From the NCBI GenBank assembly GCA_964635055.1, contig CAZWMT010000011.1:1-64000 (forward strand): a DNA stretch of 64,000 nt, written 5' to 3'. Source of the stretch: JAEUJM01 sp964635055 (GTDB lineage Bacteria > Actinomycetota > Acidimicrobiia > Acidimicrobiales > DATDAH01). Made by a program: the position numbers and the translations under genes. The notes under the pieces were generated by a model, which worked only from the letters and a program-made list of their open reading frames with translations, made no database searches and had not been told where the DNA came from. Each line of letters starts with the position of its first letter. Within the stretch, counting starts at the first letter, position 1. Below are positions 1 through 9,338 of this stretch, one piece after another.

Positions 1-903
1 CTGTCGCGCCGGGCCTGGCTGGAGGAGACCCAGAAGGAGCAGCGCGAGGAGTTCCTCGACAACCTCAAGCCCGGCGAGGTGCGTACCGGCACGGTGTCGT
101 CGGTGGTCAACTTCGGTGCCTTCGTCGACCTTGGCGGCATGGACGGACTCGTGCACGTGTCCGAGCTGTCCTGGAAGCACGTCGACCACCCCGGCTCGGT
201 CGTGGCCGTGGGCGACGAGATCCAGGTCCAGGTGCTCGAGGTCGACCTCGACCGCGAGCGCATCAGCCTCTCGCTCAAGGCCACCCAGCAGGACCCCTGG
301 CAGGAGTTCGCCACCAACCACCGCGTGGGCGAGCTGGTCTACGGCCGCGTCACCAAGCTGGTGCCCTTCGGTGCGTTCGTCCAGGTGGGCGACGGCATCG
401 AGGGCCTGGTGCACATCTCCGAGATGTCCGCCCACCACGTCGAGCTGCCCGAGCAGGTCGTGACCCCCGGCGAGGAGCTGTGGGTGAAGATCATCGATCT
501 CGACCTGCAGCGCCGCCGCATCAGCCTCTCCATCAAGCAGGCCGCCGAGGGCGGCGTGGTGGCTGCCGAGTACCAGGAGCACTTCGGTGAGCACGCCTAC
601 GACACCGAGGGCAACTACATCGGCCCAACGGGCGACCTCGAGGACACGCCGAGCGACGGACAGGAGGCGTGGGCGGAGTACTACGCGAACACCGATCCCA
701 ACGCCATCCCGCCCGGTGGCGAGCCGCCCGCACCCCCCGACGCCGAGGCACCGGCCACCGAGGCGATCGCCCCCGAGGCGGCGATCGCCGAACACGTCGA
801 CACCGAGGTCGTGGAGGCGCCGGTCGCCGAGGCCGCGGTCGACGCCGACGTGTCGGCCACCGAGCCCGAGGCCGCGGTGACCGAGGAGCCCGACGAGGGC
901 TGA
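1..903 (+). CDS. rpsA: 30S ribosomal protein S1, 3' portion
   Basis: The reading frame is open from base 1 to a TGA at 901-903, so the 5' part of the gene lies outside the window. Two consecutive S1 RNA-binding domains are clear. The first begins near base 70 (PGEVRTGTVSSVVNFGAFVD) and the second near base 325 (GELVYGRVTKLVPFGAFVQV). They are followed by an acidic Ala/Glu/Pro-rich tail of roughly 110 residues, as in other actinobacterial S1 proteins. S1 helps the ribosome bind mRNA. In many actinobacteria coaE follows rpsA directly, whereas here a 12-kb Tad pilus locus lies between them. A strong hairpin follows the stop codon, so transcription probably ends here. Confidence 0.95.
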   Translation: MSRRAWLEETQKEQREEFLDNLKPGEVRTGTVSSVVNFGAFVDLGGMDGLVHVSELSWKHVDHPGSVVAVGDEIQVQVLEVDLDRERISLSLKATQQDPWQEFATNHRVGELVYGRVTKLVPFGAFVQVGDGIEGLVHISEMSAHHVELPEQVVTPGEELWVKIIDLDLQRRRISLSIKQAAEGGVVAAEYQEHFGEHAYDTEGNYIGPTGDLEDTPSDGQEAWAEYYANTDPNAIPPGGEPPAPPDAEAPATEAIAPEAAIAEHVDTEVVEAPVAEAAVDADVSATEPEAAVTEEPDEG

Positions 904-925
904 CCCTCCGCGAACCCGCTGTTGC

Positions 926-953
926 ACACCGCCGCCCCCCGGGGCGGCGGTGT
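926..953 (+). terminator. Hairpin terminator after rpsA
   Basis: A perfect 13-bp inverted repeat, ACACCGCCGCCCC at 926-938 and its complement at 941-953, lies 23 nt after the rpsA stop. No U-tract follows, as is common for actinobacterial terminators. It separates rpsA from the pilus operon. Confidence 0.75.
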
Positions 954-1085
954 CGCGTGCGGGCCCAGAAACTCCTGTCGAGACCTAAGCCGGACGACCT
1001 ATCCGGCCGACGAAGGGATGGACATCCCCGGCGCGTCGAGAGCTCTCTGGCTCGCAGCGTCATCGAATCAGGAGCGAGGTCCGCA

Positions 1086-1937
1086 GTGAGCTCTCGGAGA
1101 ACAATGATCCTTATCGCAGCGATCGCCGTCGGGGCGCTCGCCGCGTTCATGATCTTCAACTACGTGGGTGGCGTCGAGGACCAGGCCAACGAGGGCGCAG
1201 AGCGTGTGGACGTCTTCGTGGTCCGCAAGGACGTGCCCAAGGGCCTTCCCGGCGAGCAGGCACGGGACGAGGGCTACATCGTGCAGGACAAGATCCCGCG
1301 CGAGTTCCTGCCCGCGTCGGCCATCCGCAGCTTGGACCAGATCGACGGCCGTGTCGCGCTGAACAACCTGGCCGCCAACCAGGTGCTGGTCGACGGCATG
1401 TTCGTGGACCCGGCACAGGCCCAGATCGGGTTCTCCGCCCGCATCCCCGACAACATGGTGGCCGTCACCGTGTCGATCGACCAGGTGCGAGGCGTCGCCG
1501 GCCTGCTGGTCCCCGGGGACAAGGTCGACCTCCTGGTCGCGAGCCAGCTCCAGGACGAAGGCGACATCGTCGGGGTGCCGGCCATGGCCCAGTCCCGGTT
1601 CGTGTACCACAGCGTCGAGATCCTGGCCATCGGCCAGACCGCCACCCCTCAGCCCGGCGAGAACATCACGGCGGCGGGCACGGAGGGGGAGTCCACCGAC
1701 GACACGGCGGCGGCGACCGCCATCGAGAACAGCGGCCTCATCACCTTCCTGGTGCCGCCCGAGGCCGCCCAGCTGATCACGGCCCTCGACCCGTCGACGC
1801 TGTACCTCACCCTGGTGGGCCCCGACTACGAGCCGGCCCCGATCCCGGCCCTCGAGATCGACCCCAACACATCGCCGCTCCCCGGTGAGTCGGGCTCCGA
1901 GCTGACCCCCTACGGCCCGGACGGTGCTCCAGAATGA
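1086..1937 (+). CDS. cpaB: Flp pilus assembly protein CpaB/RcpC
   Basis: The 283-residue product starts at GTG 1086, which has a GGAGCGAGG ribosome site about 10 nt upstream. The frame is open much further upstream, but that part has no family similarity. One N-terminal membrane segment (about residues 9-25) is followed by an extracytoplasmic region with SAF-like features (VRKDVPKGLPGEQA, then the RcpC-type stretch VTVSIDQVRGVAGLLVPGDKVDLLVA near residues 130-155). In this family the protein assists assembly of the Tad pilus at the cell envelope. Its stop overlaps the start of the next gene by 4 nt (ATGA), so the two are translationally coupled. It is the first gene of a run leading into cpaE, cpaF, tadB and tadC. 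Confidence 0.85.
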   Translation: MSSRRTMILIAAIAVGALAAFMIFNYVGGVEDQANEGAERVDVFVVRKDVPKGLPGEQARDEGYIVQDKIPREFLPASAIRSLDQIDGRVALNNLAANQVLVDGMFVDPAQAQIGFSARIPDNMVAVTVSIDQVRGVAGLLVPGDKVDLLVASQLQDEGDIVGVPAMAQSRFVYHSVEILAIGQTATPQPGENITAAGTEGESTDDTAAATAIENSGLITFLVPPEAAQLITALDPSTLYLTLVGPDYEPAPIPALEIDPNTSPLPGESGSELTPYGPDGAPE

Positions 1938-3376
1938 GCCTCTCCAGCTTCTTCGGAAGCCGGGGTGACCCCGGTGGCAACGGTGCCGGCAACGGGACCA
2001 TGCCGCCGCCGGCCGCCCCGGACGCCGAGGGGACGAACGGGTACGCGACGGCGACCGCAACGGCCACCGACCCCGGCGGCTTCGGAGGATTCGATCCGCT
2101 CCCCGGGGTTCCGGCACCAGCACCGGCACCACCACCGCCGCCACCGGCCCCCGCGTACTCGCCGGCGCCGGCTGCGGCGCCGACATCCAACCTCCCGGCC
2201 CCGAGCCTCAGCCACATCGCCATCGCGGTGGTCGACGCCGACCAGACGATCCGCACCCGCCTGGCCCTGCAGCTGGGTGACACGGCGGCGCCGTTCCCCT
2301 CGATCGACGCGCTGGCCGAGCGGCTGAACGGCACCCCGGTGGTCACGGTGCTGGGACCGTCGTGTGCGTACGGGTCCGAGCTCGTGAACCTGGAGCGTCT
2401 GCTCCAGGTGCACCACGAGGTGGGCGCCATCCTCGTCGCCGCGGAGTTGTCGACCACGCTGCTGCAGCAGGCCCTGCGGGCCGGTGTCAAGGACGTGCTG
2501 GCCATCCCGGTGGACGGCAACCAGCTCATCCAGACGGTGCAACGCATCGCCGACAACCTGTCCTCCCAGGCCGCGGCCCTGGCGCCCCGGGCCCCCGAAT
2601 TCTCCGGCCCCGAGCCGCTCGAGCCGAGCGAGCAGGGCCAGGTCATCACCGTGTTCTCGACCAAGGGCGGATCGGGCAAGTCCGTGATCGCCTCGAACGT
2701 CGCCGTGCGCCTGGCCATGCGCAGCGACCGGCCGGTGTGCCTGGTCGACGCCGACCTCCAGTTCGGCGATGTGGCCGTCATGTTGAAGCTGGCACCCCAG
2801 CACACGATCGTGGACGCGGTCAGCGCCATCGACCGGCTGGATGCAGGGCTCCTTCAGGGCTTCCTGGTGGTCCACGAGCCGTCCGGGCTCCTCGTGCTCC
2901 CCGCGCCGCTCGAGCCGGCGTTCGCCGACCAGATCGGCGGCCCCGAGATGGTCCGCATCGTCGAGGTGCTGCGCACCTTCTGCTCGCACGTGGTGATCGA
3001 CACCCCCGCCTACTTCAACGACGTGGTGCTCGGCCTCATCGAGGTGAGCGACGACGTGTTGCTCGTGGCCGGCATGGACATCCCGAACATCAAGAACGTG
3101 AAGATCGGGCTGCAGACGCTCCGCCTGCTCAACACGCCGATGTCGAAGCTGCGCCTCGTGCTGAACCGGGCCAACTCGAAGGTGAAGCTCGAAGTGGGCG
3201 AGGTCGAGAAGACCCTGCAGGTGAAGGCCGACTCGCTGATCCCCAGTGACGTGGTCGTCCCCCAAGCCGTCAACAAGGGCACACCGGTGATCCTGTCGGC
3301 TCCCAAAGCAGCGGTGAGCCGGGCCCTCGAGCAACTCGCCGACACGTTCATCGCGGCGCCGGCCGGCCGCCGATAG
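1934..3376 (+). CDS. cpaE: Pilus assembly protein CpaE/TadZ (MinD-type ATPase)
   Basis: The 480-residue product has three parts. Residues 1-92 are a low-complexity, proline- and alanine-rich stretch. Residues 93-210 form an atypical receiver-like domain (HIAIAVVDADQTIRTRLALQ). Residues 235-470 form a ParA/MinD ATPase domain with a deviant Walker A motif KGGSGKS at 244-250 and VDADLQFGD at 271-279. CpaE/TadZ proteins place the Tad machinery in the cell. The first codon overlaps the cpaB stop, and cpaF follows after 67 nt. The long Pro-rich N terminus is unusual and probably flexible. Confidence 0.88.
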   Translation: MSLSSFFGSRGDPGGNGAGNGTMPPPAAPDAEGTNGYATATATATDPGGFGGFDPLPGVPAPAPAPPPPPPAPAYSPAPAAAPTSNLPAPSLSHIAIAVVDADQTIRTRLALQLGDTAAPFPSIDALAERLNGTPVVTVLGPSCAYGSELVNLERLLQVHHEVGAILVAAELSTTLLQQALRAGVKDVLAIPVDGNQLIQTVQRIADNLSSQAAALAPRAPEFSGPEPLEPSEQGQVITVFSTKGGSGKSVIASNVAVRLAMRSDRPVCLVDADLQFGDVAVMLKLAPQHTIVDAVSAIDRLDAGLLQGFLVVHEPSGLLVLPAPLEPAFADQIGGPEMVRIVEVLRTFCSHVVIDTPAYFNDVVLGLIEVSDDVLLVAGMDIPNIKNVKIGLQTLRLLNTPMSKLRLVLNRANSKVKLEVGEVEKTLQVKADSLIPSDVVVPQAVNKGTPVILSAPKAAVSRALEQLADTFIAAPAGRR

Positions 3377-3443
3377 CCGCACGCCGAGAGCCCCACTCAC
3401 CAGTCCCACCCCCCAGCGCAGCCAGTAGCAAACAGGAGGATCG

Positions 3444-4808
3444 ATGTCGCTCTACAAGCGGCTCCACGAGGTGCAACAGACGCCAGGCGGCGGGACGGTG
3501 ACGAAGCGCCGCGACCCCGTTCTCGACGAGTTGCGCCACAAGATCCACCACGTGCTCATCGACGAGCTCGGCCCGATCCTCTACGACAAGCGCCTCTCCG
3601 AGGACGACCTGCGGCGCCGGGTCCACGAGCAGCTGCACAACGCGCTGGCCCAGGAGCGGGCGCCCCTGTCGGCGGCCGACAAGGCCCAGCTGATCCAGGA
3701 CGTCTCCGACGACATCTTGGGCTACGGGCCCATCGACCGGCTCCTCAAGGACGAGGAGATCACCGAGGTCATGGTCAACGGCCCCGAGCGGGTCTACGTC
3801 GAGCGCAACGGCCGCCTCGAGCGAGCCAACGCCAGCTTCGTCGACGAGGTCCACCTGCGGCGCATCATCGACAAGATCGTCGGCGAGATCGGCCGGCGCA
3901 TCGACGAGAGCTCACCGCTGTGCGACGCCCGCCTCCCCGACGGCTCCCGTGTGAACGCCGTCATCCACCCCCTCGCCATCGACGGGCCCTTCCTCACCAT
4001 CCGGAAGTTCTCCAAGGACCCGCTGCAGGTCGACGACCTGATCCGCTTCGGCACCCTGAACGCCCACTCGGCCCGCTTCCTCCAAGCCTGCGTGGTCGGG
4101 CGCCTGAACGTCATCGTCTCCGGCGGTACCGGCACCGGTAAGACCACCACGCTCAACGTGATGTCGTCGTTCATCCCGCCGGAGGAGCGGATCGTGACGG
4201 TGGAGGACTCGAAGGAGCTCCAGCTCCACCAGGACCACGTCCTGGCGCTGGAGGCCCGCCCGCCGAACATCGAGGGTCGGGGCGAGATCACCATCCGCGA
4301 CCTCGTCAAGAACTGCCTGCGCATGCGACCCGACCGGATCGTGGTGGGAGAGTGCCGCTCCGGCGAGACCCTCGACATGCTCCAGGCCATGAACACGGGT
4401 CACGACGGCTCGATCACCACCATCCACTCCAACAGCCCCCGGGACACGCTCTCCCGCATCGAGACCATGACCCTGATGTCGGGGTTCGAGCTGCCCATCC
4501 GGGCCATCCGTGAGCAGATGGCGTCGGCGCTCGACCTCATCGTGCACCTCAGTCGCCTCCGGGACGGGACCCGCCGCATCACCCACATCACCGAGGTGCA
4601 GGGCATGGAGGGCGACGTGATCACCCTCCAGGACGTGTTCCTCTTCGACTACGGCATGGGCATCGACGAGCACGGCCGGTACAAGGGTCACCTCAAGGCC
4701 ACTGGTGTGCGGCCCAAGTTCGCCGAGAAGCTGGCCGACCTGGGCATCCGCCTCGGCCCCGAGGTGTTCCAGCCCGACCCGTCCTCCCGCAAGGCGGGTG
4801 TGCGATGA
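3444..4808 (+). CDS. cpaF: Tad pilus assembly ATPase CpaF/TadA
   Basis: This 454-residue type II/IV secretion ATPase powers Flp pilus assembly. It shows the family hallmarks: DARLPDGSRVN at 161-171, Walker A GGTGTGKT at 227-234, Walker B DRIVVGE at 297-303, and the His box TGHDGSITTIHSN at 318-330. The N-terminal 100 residues are the usual CpaF helical region. The ribosome site AGGAGGA stands 6 nt before ATG 3444. Its stop overlaps the start of the VWA-TadB gene by 4 nt, so the ATPase and its membrane platform are translationally coupled. Confidence 0.94.
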   Translation: MSLYKRLHEVQQTPGGGTVTKRRDPVLDELRHKIHHVLIDELGPILYDKRLSEDDLRRRVHEQLHNALAQERAPLSAADKAQLIQDVSDDILGYGPIDRLLKDEEITEVMVNGPERVYVERNGRLERANASFVDEVHLRRIIDKIVGEIGRRIDESSPLCDARLPDGSRVNAVIHPLAIDGPFLTIRKFSKDPLQVDDLIRFGTLNAHSARFLQACVVGRLNVIVSGGTGTGKTTTLNVMSSFIPPEERIVTVEDSKELQLHQDHVLALEARPPNIEGRGEITIRDLVKNCLRMRPDRIVVGECRSGETLDMLQAMNTGHDGSITTIHSNSPRDTLSRIETMTLMSGFELPIRAIREQMASALDLIVHLSRLRDGTRRITHITEVQGMEGDVITLQDVFLFDYGMGIDEHGRYKGHLKATGVRPKFAEKLADLGIRLGPEVFQPDPSSRKAGVR

Positions 4809-6730
4809 AGCGATCGACGAGGTTGCGGATCGCGACGCTGGGTGGCCTGCTGGCCGTGCTGCTCGTGGCCGGCCCGGCCGCCCTCGCCCAGTCGGCCGGG
4901 GGTGAGGACGGGGAGCCGTTCTTCGCCATCCGCTCGGTGGACAGCGCCGGCGCCAACGACACCACACTGGGCGTGACCTGGACAGGGGATGCGTCAGCAC
5001 TGTCGGGCCTCGAGGTCACCGAGAACGGAGAGGCAGTGGACCTCGGTGATCCGGTGGCCAACGACGCCCCGCGCGGCGTGGCGCTGGTGGTCGACTCCTC
5101 GGCCGCCATGGAGACCGCCATGGCCTCGACGAAGGACGCGGCCACGGCGTTCGTGGAGGACCTGCCGGCCGACACACCGGTCGCGTTGGTGAGCTACGCC
5201 GACACCGCGCTGGTCGTCCGAGACTTCACGACCGATCGGGACGCCATCGCCGAAGGTCTCGACGGCCTGGCGCCCAAGGGCGCGGCGGCGATGTGGGACG
5301 GCATCTACGCGGCGACCCAGTCGTTCGTCGAGTCGCCCGACCTGCAGCCCAACATCGTGGTGATCAGCGCCAGCCCGGACTCGGCGTCGACGGTGTCGTC
5401 GGCACGGGTGACCGGCCAGGCCACGTCGAGCGGCACGTCCGTGTTCGCGGTCGGCCTCGAGCCCAATGCCCCGGCCGCGGCGCTCCAGCAACTGGTCGCC
5501 ACCACGGGCGGGCGCTACCTGTCCACGACGGACCTCAACCGCACCCTCCGGCGCGAGGTGGTGCCGTCGATCGACGGGCAGTACGAGATCAGCTACGCGA
5601 CGACGGCCAAGGACGGCGAGCCGGTCGACATGACGGCCACCATCGGCGACCTGCAGACGTCGGTCACCTACGTGGACGGCGGCGTCGTCGCGGGGAACCT
5701 CGAGCTGGCCCCGCTGGACACAACAGAGGGCGCGGGCGGGTTGCTGCAGTCGAGCATGGCCAAGATGCTGGCCGTCGTCATGGTGCTGGTGGCGGTGACC
5801 CTGGGTGTCTATGCCCTGGTGCTGGTCTTCACCAAGGACGAGGACGGCCTGTCGGCGGTCCTGCAGGTCTATTCGGAGGGCTACGGCACCGACGGCGAGG
5901 GGGACGACGACGAGGGCAAGGGTGCCACGACCGCGTTCATCCAACGGGCGGTCGACCTCACCGAGAACATCGCCGAGCGTCAGGGGCTGCTGGCCAAGAC
6001 CGAGGGTGCCCTCGAGCGTGCGGCCATGCCCCTGCGGGCCGCTGAGGCGCTGTTCTTCTACGGCGCGTTCACGTTGGCCGTGCTGGTCCTGTTGTTCCTG
6101 ACCACGGCCAACCTGATGGCCACGCTGATCATCGGCGGGATCCTCGCCGCCATCCCGCCGATCATCGTCATGGCGAAGGCCAAGAAGCGCCAGAAGCACT
6201 TCCTCGCCCAGTTGCCCGACACCCTGGCGCTGCTGGCCGGCACCCTGCGCGCCGGCTACTCGCTGATGCAGGGCGTGGAAGCGGTGTCCCAGGAGGTCGA
6301 CGAGCCGATGGGCGCCGAGTTGCGCCGGGTGGTCACCGAGTCCCGGCTGGGTCGACCGCTCGAGGAGTCGCTCGAGGCGTCGTCCGAGCGGATGTCCAGC
6401 CCCGACTTCTCGTGGGCGGTCATGGCGATCCGGATCCAGCGCGAGGTCGGCGGCAACCTGGCCGAGCTGCTGTTGACCGTCGGCGACACCATGACCCAGC
6501 GCGAGCGCCTCCGCCGCGACGTCGCCGCACTGACCGCCGAGGGCAAGGTGAGCGCCATCGTCCTCGGCCTGCTGCCCATCGGCCTGGGGGCCGCCATGTT
6601 CGTCATCAACCCCGAGTACATCTCGGCGCTGTTCACCACGAAGGCGGGCAACTTCCTCCTCGGAGGAGCCGTGCTGCTCGCCCTCGTCGGCTTCTACTGG
6701 ATGAAGAAGACCATCGAGATCGAGATCTGA
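4805..6730 (+). CDS. tadB: VWA domain fused to TadB-type pilus platform protein
   Basis: The 641-residue product is about twice the length of a typical TadB. It has a signal peptide (residues 1-28, ending AALAQ). An exported von Willebrand A-like domain follows at about 92-250 (ALVVDSSAAMETA near 93-105, then PVALVSYADTALVVRDF). A membrane segment lies at about 320-342. The C-terminal type II secretion F domain (about 430-610) is followed by a last membrane helix. The metal-site motif DxSxS is degenerate (D97, S99, A101). Known: TadB and TadC form the inner-membrane platform. Inferred: the VWA domain sits outside the membrane and binds a partner such as pilin or another envelope protein. The gene overlaps cpaF by 4 nt and tadC follows after 1 nt. 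Confidence 0.87.
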   Translation: MKRSTRLRIATLGGLLAVLLVAGPAALAQSAGGEDGEPFFAIRSVDSAGANDTTLGVTWTGDASALSGLEVTENGEAVDLGDPVANDAPRGVALVVDSSAAMETAMASTKDAATAFVEDLPADTPVALVSYADTALVVRDFTTDRDAIAEGLDGLAPKGAAAMWDGIYAATQSFVESPDLQPNIVVISASPDSASTVSSARVTGQATSSGTSVFAVGLEPNAPAAALQQLVATTGGRYLSTTDLNRTLRREVVPSIDGQYEISYATTAKDGEPVDMTATIGDLQTSVTYVDGGVVAGNLELAPLDTTEGAGGLLQSSMAKMLAVVMVLVAVTLGVYALVLVFTKDEDGLSAVLQVYSEGYGTDGEGDDDEGKGATTAFIQRAVDLTENIAERQGLLAKTEGALERAAMPLRAAEALFFYGAFTLAVLVLLFLTTANLMATLIIGGILAAIPPIIVMAKAKKRQKHFLAQLPDTLALLAGTLRAGYSLMQGVEAVSQEVDEPMGAELRRVVTESRLGRPLEESLEASSERMSSPDFSWAVMAIRIQREVGGNLAELLLTVGDTMTQRERLRRDVAALTAEGKVSAIVLGLLPIGLGAAMFVINPEYISALFTTKAGNFLLGGAVLLALVGFYWMKKTIEIEI

Positions 6731-6731
6731 C

Positions 6732-7643
6732 ATGCTCCCACTGTTCGTCCTGTTGATCTTCGGCTCCCTCGCGGTGGTCGTCTACACCATCCTCACCGAC
6801 GTCGAGGAGAAGTCGGTCGTCCGTAGCTCGCTGCGCCAGCTCGACGGCTACGAGGTGGAGAACGTCCGTGACCAGGAGCTCCTGGTGCCGCTGCGGCAGC
6901 GCGCGCTCATCCCCCTGGTGACGGGGCTCACCGGTCTCGGCCAGCGGTTCACCCCCGTGGGCTACGTCGACGGCGTCCGCCAGAAGTTCGTCTACTCCGG
7001 CCGGCCGAGCGCCGAAGCGGTCGATCGCTTCCTGGCCGTGCGGGTGCTGACGGTGGCGGCCATCCCGGTGCTGTTCATCCTGAGCTTCTTCGTCCTCCCG
7101 CTCACCGGGAAGATGCCGTTCCTCATGTTCGGCATGCTGTCGATCGCGTTGCTGCTGGGGCCCGATGCCATGTTGAACCGCAAGGTCGAGGCACGCCAGC
7201 ACGACATGCAGGTGCAGCTGCCCGACATCCTCGACCTGCTGGTGATCAGCGTGGAGGCCGGCCTCGGCTTCGAGCAGGCGCTGGACCGGACCGTGCAGGC
7301 GGTGCCGGGCCCCCTGTCCGACGAGTTCGCCCGGATGCTGGGCGAGACCCGAGCCGGGGCCTCTCGCAGTGATGCCATGCGGGCACTCGAGGGCCGGACC
7401 AAGGTCCCCGAGATCCGGTCGTTCGTGCTGGCCATCCTGCAGGCCGACACCTTCGGCGTCTCCATCGGCCGGGTGCTGCGGGCCCAGGCCGACGAGATGC
7501 GGATCAAGCGTCGCCAGATCGCCCAGGAGAAGGCCCAGAAGGCGCCGGTGAAGATGCTGATCCCGATGGTGTTCTGCATCTTCCCTGCGTTGTTCGTCGT
7601 CGTCATCGGCCCGGCCGCCATCAGGATCCGCAACAACTTCTGA
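6732..7643 (+). CDS. tadC: Pilus platform protein TadC
   Basis: This 303-residue type II secretion F-domain protein has an N-terminal membrane helix (LFVLLIFGSLAVVVYTIL), two central helices (about 95-145), a cytoplasmic F domain (QLPDILDLLVISVEAGLGFEQAL) and a C-terminal helix. With TadB it forms the inner-membrane platform of the Tad pilus. It begins one base after the tadB stop and is the last recognisable Tad gene on this strand. No TadE/TadF minor pilins and no prepilin peptidase (TadV/CpaA) follow it, so those must be encoded elsewhere. Confidence 0.9.
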   Translation: MLPLFVLLIFGSLAVVVYTILTDVEEKSVVRSSLRQLDGYEVENVRDQELLVPLRQRALIPLVTGLTGLGQRFTPVGYVDGVRQKFVYSGRPSAEAVDRFLAVRVLTVAAIPVLFILSFFVLPLTGKMPFLMFGMLSIALLLGPDAMLNRKVEARQHDMQVQLPDILDLLVISVEAGLGFEQALDRTVQAVPGPLSDEFARMLGETRAGASRSDAMRALEGRTKVPEIRSFVLAILQADTFGVSIGRVLRAQADEMRIKRRQIAQEKAQKAPVKMLIPMVFCIFPALFVVVIGPAAIRIRNNF

Positions 7644-7687
7644 TCGAACCAACCCGAGTACCGCCGTCCGAGCACTGGGAGAAGGAC

Positions 7688-9226
7688 ATGGCGAGTGTGG
7701 TGCAGCCGGCGTCGGGCGTGCCGACCGAGATCGAGCCCGACGAGGCCGGCCCCGTCGACGAGCCCGGCCCGATCGACGAGTCGGACGGCGGGTCCGGGGC
7801 CGGTGCCGGCGGCGTCCGGCGCTGGCCGCCGTCGGTGGCCGGCGTGGTCGGCCTGGCGGTGGGCGCCTGGGGGCTGCTCATCGGCCTGCAGCCACTGAAG
7901 GACAACAGCTTCCTCACCCACCTGGCCACCGGACGCCTCATCCTCGACAGCGGGATCCCCCGCACCGACCCCTACTCGTTCACCGCCTTCGGGCGACCCT
8001 GGGTGGTCCAGAGCTGGCTGGCGTCGGTGACGTACGGCCTGGCCGACCAGGTCTGGGGCGGGACGGCCCTGCGTCTGCTCATGGCGGCGTCGACCGCGGC
8101 CATCGCGATGCTGGTGTGGCGCCTGACCCGACCGGCGTCCTCGCTGATCGCCCGAGTGGGCATCGCCGCCCTCGTCCTCGGGATCGGGGCCGAGGCCTGG
8201 ACCGAGCGGCCCCTGCTGTTCGGCCTGCTGTTCCTGTGCATCCTCCTGCTCCAGGCCGACGGGCGGCTGGACCCCCGGTGGGCGCTGCCCGTGATGTGGC
8301 TGTGGGTCAACACGCACGGTTCGTTCCCGTTGGGGCTGGTCGCGGTGGGGCTCCTGGCCATCGGGAGCCGGCTGGACGGCGAGACCCCCCGGACCGAGTG
8401 CCGTGTCCTGGCCTGGGCCGCCGGCGGGACCCTGCTCGGCGCGCTGAACCCGCTCGGCCCCCGGCTGCTGCTCTTCCCGGTGCAGCTCCTGCGCCACCAG
8501 GAGACCCTGCACTACATCGTCGAGTGGAAGTCACCCACGTTCGACACCGTCGGCCAGCGGCTCTTCCTGGTGCAGTTGGCCGTGGCGGTCCTGCTCCTCG
8601 TTCGCCGACCCGGCTACCGGGTGGCGCTTCCGCTCGTGGTGTTCACCGCCGCGGCGCTCCTGGGCCTACGCAACATCCCGGTGGCGTCGATCGTGATGAT
8701 CCCCGGCATGGCGTACGGGACGGCGGGCCTGGGATCGATCGACGGCGCCCGGCGCTCGCTGGCCACCGGTGTGGCGGCGGTCGCCCTCGTCGTGCTCACC
8801 CTGCTCGTGGCCGTGTCGCAGCTGGGCCAGCAGTCCAACTTCGCCCTTCGGGCGTACCCCGAGGACGCGGTCCGGTGGTTGGATCGTCAGGAGTTGACCG
8901 ACACGGAGACCCGCCTGGTCAGTCGGGACTTCGTGGGCAACTACCTCGAAGCGGTGAAGGGCACCGATGTCCGGGTGTTCATGGACGACCGCTACGACAT
9001 GTTCCCGCCGGAGGTGTCCCGTGACTACATCGGGCTCGTGCGGGGCATCGACCCTGGCGACGTGCTCGAGCGCTACGACGCCGATGTCGTGCTCTGGGAC
9101 AAGGACACGCCCTTGGCGTCGTGGCTCGAGGATGCCGACGACTGGGGCATCGTGTACCAGGACGACGGCTGGGTGATCGCCTGTCCTCGCCCGCAACCCG
9201 GCGCGGCCGCCACCTGTTCGCGCTGA
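7688..9226 (+). CDS. Polytopic membrane protein, GT-C-like, unknown function
   Basis: The 512-residue product has an acidic N terminus (residues 1-50), about ten predicted membrane helices (about 55-385) and a soluble C-terminal domain of about 125 residues. The first loop contains LATGRLILDSGIPRTDPYSF and GRPWVVQSWL. This pattern is shared by a widespread family of uncharacterised membrane proteins that resemble GT-C glycosyltransferases. The ribosome site GAGAAGGA lies just before ATG 7688. It starts 44 nt after tadC and could be cotranscribed with it. A role in modifying the pilus or envelope is possible but not shown by the sequence. A bidirectional terminator follows. Confidence 0.7.
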   Translation: MASVVQPASGVPTEIEPDEAGPVDEPGPIDESDGGSGAGAGGVRRWPPSVAGVVGLAVGAWGLLIGLQPLKDNSFLTHLATGRLILDSGIPRTDPYSFTAFGRPWVVQSWLASVTYGLADQVWGGTALRLLMAASTAAIAMLVWRLTRPASSLIARVGIAALVLGIGAEAWTERPLLFGLLFLCILLLQADGRLDPRWALPVMWLWVNTHGSFPLGLVAVGLLAIGSRLDGETPRTECRVLAWAAGGTLLGALNPLGPRLLLFPVQLLRHQETLHYIVEWKSPTFDTVGQRLFLVQLAVAVLLLVRRPGYRVALPLVVFTAAALLGLRNIPVASIVMIPGMAYGTAGLGSIDGARRSLATGVAAVALVVLTLLVAVSQLGQQSNFALRAYPEDAVRWLDRQELTDTETRLVSRDFVGNYLEAVKGTDVRVFMDDRYDMFPPEVSRDYIGLVRGIDPGDVLERYDADVVLWDKDTPLASWLEDADDWGIVYQDDGWVIACPRPQPGAAATCSR

Positions 9227-9238
9227 GCCCAAAACGAC

Positions 9239-9268
9239 CGCTACCGGCGCCCGGAGGCGCCGGTAGCG
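9239..9268. terminator. Bidirectional terminator between membrane protein and pilin 1
   Basis: A perfect 13-bp inverted repeat (CGCTACCGGCGCC at 9239-9251, complement at 9256-9268, loop of 4) lies between two convergent genes. It begins 13 nt after the upstream stop and lies 71 nt beyond the stop of the minus-strand pilin at 9339. Confidence 0.8.
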
Positions 9269-9338
9269 ACGGCATCGGTGTCCGGCGTGACGGGGGAGGG
9301 GCGAATCGGCCTCGCCACGCCGGACGACCGGGGGTCGA

